Positions 1 to 5,573 of a stretch of DNA of 8,868 nucleotides are shown here, one piece after another. This DNA is from Bacteroidota bacterium (GTDB lineage Bacteria > Bacteroidota > Bacteroidia > Bacteroidales > UBA1556): contig QMPB01000151.1 of the NCBI GenBank assembly GCA_003648395.1, positions 1 through 8,868 of the forward strand. Direction: 5' to 3'. Each line of letters opens with the position of its first letter. Within the stretch, counting starts at the first letter, position 1. The notes under the pieces were generated by a model. The model worked only from the letters and a program-made list of their open reading frames with translations. It was not told the DNA's origin and searched no databases. A program made the translations under genes and the position numbers.

Positions 1-84
1 ACTAGAAATATTAAGTTTTTCCTCTTTAGAGTGAAAATACATTTTGCTTAGCGCATCAAAATAAGATTTAGCCACTGTTAGCTC

Positions 85-121
85 TTGCCTAACTGGTGAT
101 TTAGGTAGGCAAAACACCTAA
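85..121. repeat. Overlapping inverted repeats (alternative hairpins)
   Basis: Three perfect complementary pairs overlap here and cannot all form together: TTGCCTA (85-91) with TAGGCAA (106-112), CCTAA (88-92) with TTAGG (101-105), and TTAGGT (101-106) with ACCTAA (116-121). The patch is clearly GC-richer than the surrounding DNA. It could be the remains of a terminator for a gene left of the window, a leader element of a leftward gene, or a degenerate intergenic repeat related to the one at 989-1018. No T-run follows directly on either side, so a classical terminator is not supported. Confidence 0.45.
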
Positions 122-385
122 GTTGTAAAGTTATGATTTTTAGATAATTATATAAATGCAGTAAGATATTATAATTATCTGGTTTATAGGTATTTATAAA
201 ACGCTATCAAACTACTTTTTGTATTTTTATATGGAAAGAAACAAGTTCCTGAAGTTTATAATAATGTGTCATTTTTTTTATTCTGTAATACGCTATTATC
301 TAGATTGATATAATCAAAATTAATAAAATTAATATATGTTTTTTTTGAAATATTTTGGTATGTTTATTGCCTAATTATGTTCTTT

Positions 386-412
386 TTTGTATCAACATTT
401 TTGTTAGTTTTG
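386..412 (+). promoter_or_regulatory. Putative Bacteroidota promoter of the TlpA-like gene
   Basis: TAGTTTTG at 405-412 matches the Bacteroidota -7 consensus TAnnTTTG exactly. A TTTG at 386-389 could serve as the -33 box, but the 15-nt gap is shorter than usual, so the -33 assignment is weak. Transcription would start near 418-420, giving a leader of about 40 nt before the ATG at 460. It would drive the three-gene unit that ends at 3583, because no equally good promoter is seen between those genes. Confidence 0.5.
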
Positions 413-422
413 CGAACTAACA
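402..422. repeat. Inverted repeat covering the -7 box
   Basis: TGTTAGTT (402-409) and AACTAACA (415-422) are perfect 8-bp arms around a 5-nt centre. The repeat overlaps the proposed -7 box and the expected transcription start, which is where a repressor operator would sit. A further copy of the half-site core TTAGTT lies at 428-433. The operator role is inferred only from position and symmetry; no regulator is encoded nearby. Confidence 0.45.
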
Positions 423-459
423 CACAATTAGTTATTAATAGTATTAAAATAATACACAC

Positions 460-981
460 ATGAAAAACATTCAATTATTAACAATGCTTTTTGCTACAGT
501 TTTATTATTATCTTTTACAAGTGGTAATAAATCTACTCTTCCAAAGGTGGACGTAAAAAGTCTTGATGGGAAGATTGTTAGTACATCAACATTTCAGAAT
601 GATGGAAATCCTATTATTATTAGTTTTTGGGCCACTTGGTGCAAGCCATGTGTTCACGAATTAAATACTATTGCTGAAGTTTATGAAGATTGGCAAGAAG
701 AAACAGGTGTTAAACTTATTGCAATTTCTGTCGATAATTCTAGAACTTCTGGTGGAGTAATGCCAATGGTAAATGGTAAAGATTGGGATTATGAAGTCTA
801 TTTAGATGAGAATGGTGATTTTAAAAGGGCTATGGGCGTTAATGTTGTTCCTCACACTTTTCTAGTTGATGGAAAAGGTAATATTGTTTGGCAGCATACT
901 TCTTTTACAGAGGGTTCAGAACTTGAGCTTATTGAGATGGTAAAGAAGTTAAAAAATGGAGAAGATATTTCTGGAGAGTAG
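460..981 (+). CDS. TlpA-like thioredoxin-fold protein, exported
   Basis: A 173-residue TlpA/ResA-type thiol-disulfide protein, expected to act outside the cytoplasmic membrane. Residues 1 to about 22 form a signal peptide with a hydrophobic core. It has no lipobox cysteine, so the product should be soluble in the periplasm or remain membrane-anchored by this segment. The active site is WCKPC (Cys61, Cys64) within an FWATWCKPC context, and the conserved cis-proline is Pro131 in VVPHTF. These are the only two cysteines. The family reduces or oxidises disulfides in exported proteins; the direction and partner here are unknown. The ATG at 460 is the first in frame and leads straight into the signal peptide. 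It is followed 58 nt downstream by the DUF6029-like barrel gene and then by an Omp28-family gene, so the barrel is a plausible partner or substrate (inference). The fold assignment is firm; the specific role is not. Confidence 0.9.
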   Translation: MKNIQLLTMLFATVLLLSFTSGNKSTLPKVDVKSLDGKIVSTSTFQNDGNPIIISFWATWCKPCVHELNTIAEVYEDWQEETGVKLIAISVDNSRTSGGVMPMVNGKDWDYEVYLDENGDFKRAMGVNVVPHTFLVDGKGNIVWQHTSFTEGSELELIEMVKKLKNGEDISGE

Positions 982-988
982 GTTAAAA

Positions 989-1018
989 AGGCTAAAGCCA
1001 GCCTGTCGACTAGGTAGG
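989..1018. repeat. GC-rich hairpin element between TlpA-like and barrel genes
   Basis: AGGCT (989-993) pairs with AGCCT (1000-1004), and GGCTAAAGCC (990-999) is itself a small inverted repeat. Further on, CCT (1002-1004) can pair with AGG (1012-1014) around GTCGAC. The patch stands out by base composition from the AT-rich surroundings. It shares the pattern GCCT...TAGGTAGG with 87-109. It is not followed by a T-run, so it is more likely an intergenic repeat or an mRNA processing/stability hairpin than a terminator. Confidence 0.35.
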
Positions 1019-1039
1019 ATTAAAATTTAAGACAAGCTT

Positions 1040-2686
1040 ATGAAGAAATATATATTAATAATTATTGTATTTGGATTGGTTCAAATTTACAGTAATAAAA
1101 CTTTTTCTCAGACTCTAGGTGGAGGAGAAGTACATGGGAGCTTTCAAGCTGATGCACAGTATTACAATCAAGACACTACTATAGGTGCAGACAAAATACC
1201 AGAGGCTATTGCTGTCAATGCTTTTATGGAAATGCGATATACCAATAAGAATTTTGAAGCAGGAATGCGTTATGAATTGTTTATGCCACAAATGCAGGGT
1301 TACGATTCACGTTGGAAAGGTAATGGTTTTGGATATCGTTATTTGCGATATAAAAATGAGAGAGTTGATGTTACAGCAGGTAATTTCTATGAGCAGTTTG
1401 GCTCAGGAATGATTTTGCGCTCATATCAAGAGTGGAATCTTGGTTTCGATAATTCTCTTGATGGCGTTAGAGTAAAGTATAAAATGAAAGCTTTAACCAT
1501 TACTGGATTAGTTGCTAAGCAAAGATATTATTGGGATGTTGGCCCTGGTCTTATCCGAGGTGTTGATGGGCAGTTATCTTTTAATGATTTGTTTGATAAA
1601 ATGGCGGATTCAAAAACGCGATTATTTTTTGGATATAGTTTTGTGAGTCGTTATCAGTCTGATTTAGATCCTATTTATAAATTACCAGAAAATGTAGCCG
1701 CAGAAGCTGCAAGAATGGAATTATTTAGAGGAAGATTTCATTATAAATTAGAAGTTGGGTGGAAAATTAATGATCCTAATGCTTCTAATAATATGATATA
1801 TAAGGGAGGTAATGCAGTGATTACTGAGCTTGGTTATTCTCAAAAAGGCTTTGGCTTTACATTACAAGCTGAGCGTGTAGATAATATGGATTTTAGATCA
1901 AATAGAGCATCTACAGGTTTTGATTTGCCTGTTGGTTATATTCCTGCCATGACTCGCCAACATGCTTATAGTTTGGCAGCAATGTATCCTTATGCATCGC
2001 AGGCAAATAGTCAAATGGGGCTGCAAGCAACATTAATTTATAAGATTAAAAAGAAATCAACTTTAGGTGGTAAATATGGTACAAATATTAATATTAATTA
2101 TTCTATTGCTAATTCTATTTATAAAGAAAAAGTTAATGATACTATTGCAATAGATCAGCCTGGTACTTTGGGATATGAGTCAAATTTTTTTAAAGTTGGT
2201 GATGATTTATATTTTACAGATTTTAATATTAAAATTCAGAGAAAGCTTAGTAGAAAATGGAATGTTTCTCTTATGTATATGAATGTATTTTATAATATGT
2301 TTATTAATGAAGGACATGCAGAGCCCAATGTTCATGCTAATATTTTTATTGGTGATTTCTGGTGGAAGTTTAAACCATATAATTCATTGCATCTTGAATT
2401 ACAAGCTTTGGCAACAAAACAAGATGAAGGTAATTGGACATCGGCAATGTTAGAGTATAATAATAGAGGCTTCTTTGCTGCTGTAATTATGTTGTTTAAC
2501 CAAGGTGAAGCTGGTCAAAGTAATTCTTCTGTTTATCCTTTTATTACAACAGGATATACTCGTAAAGCGACCCGTATATCAGTTTCGTATGGAAAACAGC
2601 GTGAAGGAATTGTATGTGTTGGAGGAGTTTGTAGGGCAGTACCTGCTTCCAATGGCTTTGCTCTTTCTATTAATAGTAGTTTTTAA
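1040..2686 (+). CDS. DUF6029-like outer-membrane beta-barrel protein
   Basis: A 548-residue exported protein that I recognise as resembling the DUF6029 family of Bacteroidota; its function is not established. A signal peptide spans residues 1-24, with likely cleavage after FSQ. The mature protein begins with GGGEVHGSFQADAQYY, followed by alternating aromatic/polar stretches typical of transmembrane beta-strands, and it ends in Phe (SINSSF), as expected for a C-terminal barrel signal. The mature protein has only two cysteines, Cys526 and Cys531, in CVGGVC. They lie between the last two predicted strands, a loop expected to face outward. The gene sits between a TlpA-like thioredoxin and an Omp28-family lipoprotein that begins 18 nt after its stop, so the three are probably one transcript. 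Barrel nature is well supported; the family name is from memory of the motif and should be confirmed by a profile search. Confidence 0.82.
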   Translation: MKKYILIIIVFGLVQIYSNKTFSQTLGGGEVHGSFQADAQYYNQDTTIGADKIPEAIAVNAFMEMRYTNKNFEAGMRYELFMPQMQGYDSRWKGNGFGYRYLRYKNERVDVTAGNFYEQFGSGMILRSYQEWNLGFDNSLDGVRVKYKMKALTITGLVAKQRYYWDVGPGLIRGVDGQLSFNDLFDKMADSKTRLFFGYSFVSRYQSDLDPIYKLPENVAAEAARMELFRGRFHYKLEVGWKINDPNASNNMIYKGGNAVITELGYSQKGFGFTLQAERVDNMDFRSNRASTGFDLPVGYIPAMTRQHAYSLAAMYPYASQANSQMGLQATLIYKIKKKSTLGGKYGTNININYSIANSIYKEKVNDTIAIDQPGTLGYESNFFKVGDDLYFTDFNIKIQRKLSRKWNVSLMYMNVFYNMFINEGHAEPNVHANIFIGDFWWKFKPYNSLHLELQALATKQDEGNWTSAMLEYNNRGFFAAVIMLFNQGEAGQSNSSVYPFITTGYTRKATRISVSYGKQREGIVCVGGVCRAVPASNGFALSINSSF

Positions 2687-2704
2687 CCTCCTAATTTGTA
2701 TATA

Positions 2705-3583
2705 ATGAACAAAAAAATAATATATTTAATATTTGGTGTATTTGTAACTGTAATGTTGGTTACAACGGCTTGCGATAAAATTGAACCACCTTATATGGAA
2801 GATAATGGAGGAGGAGTAATAGCTGATACTGTAAGAAAGGTTCTCTTTGAAGATTATACAGGGCATGAATGCGTTAATTGTCCATCGGCACATAAAACAT
2901 TAGAAGATTTGCATAATGTTTATGGAGACAGACTAATTGTGATAGCTGAGCATATTGGTTATTTTGCTGAACCTCGACCTGCACCTTTCGATTATGATTT
3001 CAGAACTTCAGAAGGAACAGAGATGTCTACTTTTTTTGGAGCATCTGCGGCACCTCTTCCTAAAGGAATGGTTAATAGAAAAAAGATTAATGGTAGTTAT
3101 TTGATTGATAAAGGTGAATATGGTTCGGCAATAAGTCTTGCTATAGATTCTATGCCCGTATTGCCAGATATTTATATACAACTTTCTGCTACATACAATA
3201 GCACTGATAGTTTAATTGGAGTAGAAGTGAAATTAACGGCTTTAACGAATCTATTAGCAGGAAAGTATAATCTTTCAGTTCTTGCTACAGAAAGTAAAAT
3301 TATTCAACCACAAAAAAATAATGATCCAAATATTGGTAATGTTCCTGAAATTGATGACTTTGAGCATAATCATGTTTTGAGAGGAGCTATTAATACAACT
3401 TGGGGTGAAGAAATTACTAATGGTGCAATTACTAAAGGACAAACATTTACTAAATCTTACTCAAGCTATAAAATCGGTAATGATTGGAATCCAGATAATA
3501 TTCACATAGTTGCATTTGTTTATTATGCTGATGGATCAAATAATAAGGTTGTTATTCAAGCTGAACAGATAGATTTGAGATAG
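2705..3583 (+). CDS. Omp28-family outer-membrane lipoprotein with CxxC
   Basis: A 292-residue lipoprotein of the Omp28-related family, named after a Porphyromonas gingivalis outer-membrane protein. The signal peptide ends in a lipobox-like TTAC with the acylated Cys23. A thioredoxin-like segment follows from about residue 46: LFEDYTGHECVNCPSAH carries the CxxC pair Cys56 and Cys59, and Pro117 in AAPLPKGMVNR is a plausible cis-proline position. The C-terminal half is beta-rich and has the HNHVLRGAINTTWGE motif typical of the family. No other cysteines occur. I chose ATG 2705 over an in-frame TTG at 2696 because it gives a normal MNKK signal-peptide start. The start lies 18 nt after the barrel gene, which implies co-transcription and perhaps an outer-membrane complex (inference). 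Whether it is redox-active is not known to me. Confidence 0.87.
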   Translation: MNKKIIYLIFGVFVTVMLVTTACDKIEPPYMEDNGGGVIADTVRKVLFEDYTGHECVNCPSAHKTLEDLHNVYGDRLIVIAEHIGYFAEPRPAPFDYDFRTSEGTEMSTFFGASAAPLPKGMVNRKKINGSYLIDKGEYGSAISLAIDSMPVLPDIYIQLSATYNSTDSLIGVEVKLTALTNLLAGKYNLSVLATESKIIQPQKNNDPNIGNVPEIDDFEHNHVLRGAINTTWGEEITNGAITKGQTFTKSYSSYKIGNDWNPDNIHIVAFVYYADGSNNKVVIQAEQIDLR

Positions 3584-3618
3584 TTTCTCAATCTACAGTT
3601 TATAGTAGTCTCTTTTTT
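3575..3618 (+). terminator. Possible terminator after the Omp28-family gene
   Basis: TTGAGA (3575-3580) and TCTCAA (3586-3591) form a perfect 6-bp hairpin over the stop codon. A second, weaker stem CTAC (3593-3596)/GTAG (3605-3608) is followed by a T-rich run at 3611-3618. Neither is a textbook GC-rich terminator, but the position fits the end of the three-gene unit, just before the parE promoter. Confidence 0.3.
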
Positions 3619-3650
3619 ATTTACAATACTTCGTTGAAAAATAATAATAA

Positions 3651-3674
3651 TTCATATTGCAGGAGTAATATGAA
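3651..3674. repeat. Inverted repeat inside the parE promoter
   Basis: TTCATATT (3651-3658) and AATATGAA (3667-3674) are perfect 8-bp arms. The adjoining bases extend the pairing by one G-T wobble and one C-G pair, leaving an AGGA loop. The repeat overlaps the proposed -33 box and fills the spacer up to just before the -7 box. It therefore lies upstream of the expected transcript and would act as DNA, for example as an operator, rather than as an RNA hairpin of this mRNA. The regulatory role is inference. Confidence 0.5.
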
Positions 3675-3686
3675 AGTTTATTTTTG
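3657..3686 (+). promoter_or_regulatory. Putative parE promoter
   Basis: TATTTTTG at 3679-3686 matches the -7 consensus TAnnTTTG. TTG at 3657-3659 lies 19 nt upstream, the usual distance for a Bacteroidota -33 box. The ATG of parE follows 20 nt after the -7 box, so the leader would be only about 15 nt and has no Shine-Dalgarno motif. This is the best-formed promoter in the window. Confidence 0.65.
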
Positions 3687-3706
3687 CAACAAATCAGAAA
3701 TAAATT

Positions 3707-5563
3707 ATGTCAGTAGCTCAATATAATGAAGATAGTGTAAAGTCCCTCGATTGGAAAGATCATATTCGTCTAAGGCCAGGAATGTATATTGGTAAATTAG
3801 GTGATGGAGCTTCACCCGATGATGGTATTTATGTACTTATAAAAGAGGTGCTTGACAATTCTATTGACGAGTTTATCATGGGAAATGGTAAGCAAGTTAT
3901 TATTGATATCAATGGTAAAGAAGTTGAAGTAAGAGACTTTGGAAGAGGTATTCCTCTGGGCTCTTTAATAGACTGTGTTTCTAAAATAAATACTGGCGCA
4001 AAATACGACTCTAAAGTTTTTAAAAAGACTGTAGGGCTTAATGGTGTTGGTACAAAGGCAGTAAATGCACTTTCTGAGTCTTTTATTGCACAGACTTTTA
4101 GAGAGGGGAAATCTAAGATTGTGGAATATCATTCTGGTATTCTTATTAGAGAAGAAGATTTGGATACTCCAAATGAAAAAAATGGCACTCTTATTAGATT
4201 TATCCCTGAAGAGAATATTTTCACTGGTTATAAGTTTAGGTTTGAATATATTGAAAAACTTCTTTGGAATTATGCATACCTAAATCGAAATCTTGCTCTA
4301 TTTTTAAATGGCCAAAAAATACAATCTAAAAATGGATTATATGATTTATTGGAGCAAAATATAGATGATGGCATTATTTATCCAATTATTCATATTGAGG
4401 ATGGTGATTTTGAATTTGCTTTTTCTCATGCTTCTAAGAAATATGGTGAAGAATATTATTCATTTGTAAATGGGCAACATACAACTCAAGGTGGTACTCA
4501 TCAAGCTGCATTTCGAGAGGCAATAGTTAGAACTGTCAGAGAATTTTTTAAGAAAGATTTTGATGCTAGTGATATTAGAACTTCGATAGTGGCTGCTTTT
4601 AGTGTTAAAATTCAAGAACCTGTTTTTGAATCTCAAACAAAAACAAAGTTAGGCTCTCAGCATATGGAACCTAATGGTCAGACTGTTAGAAATTATGTAA
4701 TAGATGTAGTGAAAAGAAATCTTGATAATTTCTTACATCGTAATACAGAAGTTGCTGAGGAAATGCGTAAGAAAATTATGCAGTCAGAGAAGGAGCGTAA
4801 GGAGATGGCTGGAATTAAAAAGCTTGCCCGTGAGAGTGCAAAGAAAGCTAGTCTTCACAACAAAAAATTACGTGATTGTCGAATTCATTATAATACAAAT
4901 AAAGAAAAAAGATTGGATTCTACTCTTTTTATTACCGAAGGAGATTCTGCATCAGGTTCTATTACTAAATCAAGAAATGTAAATACTCAAGCTGTTTTTA
5001 GCCTGAAAGGTAAACCTCTGAATTCTTACGGATTAAGTAAGAAGATAGTTTACCAAAATGAGGAATTTAATTTGCTTCAAACAGCTCTTAATATTGAGGA
5101 GGATTTAGATAATTTAAGATATAATAATATTGTTATTGCTACCGATGCTGATACTGATGGTATGCATATTAGACTGTTGTTATTGACTTTCTTTTTGCAG
5201 TTTTATCCTGAGCTTGTAAAATCTGGTCATGTTTATATTTTGCAGACACCTTTGTTTAGAGTAAGAAATAAAAAGAAGACCTTTTATTGCTATTCTGATC
5301 AAGAGCGGGTAGATGCTATTAAAGAAATTGGAGCACAAGCAGAAATAACAAGATTTAAAGGGTTAGGTGAAATTTCACCAGATGAGTTTAAATTTTTTAT
5401 TGGAAAATCAATTAGATTAGACCCAGTAATATTAAATAAAGAATCTAAAATTGAAAAAGTATTATCGTTCTATATGGGTAAAAACACTCCAGATAGACAG
5501 GTATATATTATGGACAATCTACGAAAAGAAGAGAATACTCCAGATGAACTTGTAGCAGTATAA
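3707..5563 (+). CDS. parE: DNA topoisomerase IV subunit B
   Basis: The ATPase/TOPRIM subunit of topoisomerase IV, which works with ParC in the cytoplasm to decatenate and relax chromosomes. The 618 residues are full length for the family. The GHKL ATPase shows EVLDNSIDE (47-55), DFGRGIP (77-83) and the lid [14 protein letters not shown] (110-123). The transducer has QTKTKLG (310-316), with the lysine that contacts ATP. TOPRIM shows EGDSASGS (411-418) and DADTDG (480-485) with its metal-binding acidic residues, followed by the conserved RFKGLGE (549-555). The N-terminal [20 protein letters not shown] is typical of Bacteroidota ParE rather than GyrB. It has its own promoter and is not part of the upstream unit. 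No parC follows; the next gene converges from the other strand. Quinolone- and novobiocin-type inhibitors act on this enzyme family. Confidence 0.95.
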   Translation: MSVAQYNEDSVKSLDWKDHIRLRPGMYIGKLGDGASPDDGIYVLIKEVLDNSIDEFIMGNGKQVIIDINGKEVEVRDFGRGIPLGSLIDCVSKINTGAKYDSKVFKKTVGLNGVGTKAVNALSESFIAQTFREGKSKIVEYHSGILIREEDLDTPNEKNGTLIRFIPEENIFTGYKFRFEYIEKLLWNYAYLNRNLALFLNGQKIQSKNGLYDLLEQNIDDGIIYPIIHIEDGDFEFAFSHASKKYGEEYYSFVNGQHTTQGGTHQAAFREAIVRTVREFFKKDFDASDIRTSIVAAFSVKIQEPVFESQTKTKLGSQHMEPNGQTVRNYVIDVVKRNLDNFLHRNTEVAEEMRKKIMQSEKERKEMAGIKKLARESAKKASLHNKKLRDCRIHYNTNKEKRLDSTLFITEGDSASGSITKSRNVNTQAVFSLKGKPLNSYGLSKKIVYQNEEFNLLQTALNIEEDLDNLRYNNIVIATDADTDGMHIRLLLLTFFLQFYPELVKSGHVYILQTPLFRVRNKKKTFYCYSDQERVDAIKEIGAQAEITRFKGLGEISPDEFKFFIGKSIRLDPVILNKESKIEKVLSFYMGKNTPDRQVYIMDNLRKEENTPDELVAV

Positions 5564-5573
5564 GAATGTTGTT

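Larger units (their letters stand above)
1..459. other. Gene-free left flank
   Basis: No gene can be supported here. The DNA is strongly AT-rich apart from a GC-richer patch near 82-122 that holds overlapping inverted repeats, and a promoter-like region near 386-412. On the reverse strand, positions 117 to 1 are open for 39 codons and run off the left edge, with possible starts at GTG (117-115) or ATG (42-40). This could be the beginning of a leftward gene, but it is too short and unrecognisable to call. A 25-codon forward ORF at 231-308 looks like chance. No tRNA-like T-loop or other structured RNA signature was seen. Confidence 0.6.

Noticed and set aside
1..117. Reverse-strand open frame of 39 codons running off the left edge
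   Set aside because: It has several possible starts, no recognisable motif and no clear promoter. It may be the beginning of a real leftward gene, but the visible part is too short to call.
82..122. tRNA or small structured RNA gene
   Set aside because: There is no T-loop consensus, no acceptor-stem pairing and no anticodon arm; only overlapping short inverted repeats.
231..308. 25-codon forward ORF starting ATG
   Set aside because: Short and AT-driven, with no recognisable signal or domain; consistent with chance in AT-rich intergenic DNA.
1185..1412. Overlapping forward ORF inside the barrel gene
   Set aside because: A frame shadow of a well-supported gene, with no domain of its own. The same holds for the overlapping frames at 2505-2705, 4065-4283 and 4722-4982.
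2687..2691. CCTCC just before the Omp28-family start as a ribosome-binding signal
   Set aside because: It is the complement of a Shine-Dalgarno motif, not the motif itself, and Bacteroidota starts generally lack one.
2696..2704. TTG start for the Omp28-family lipoprotein
   Set aside because: The ATG nine bases downstream gives a standard signal peptide start (MNKK) and needs no alternative codon.
3707..5563. Annotation as gyrase subunit B (gyrB)
   Set aside because: The N-terminal [20 protein letters not shown] block and the length of 618 residues fit Bacteroidota ParE better than GyrB.
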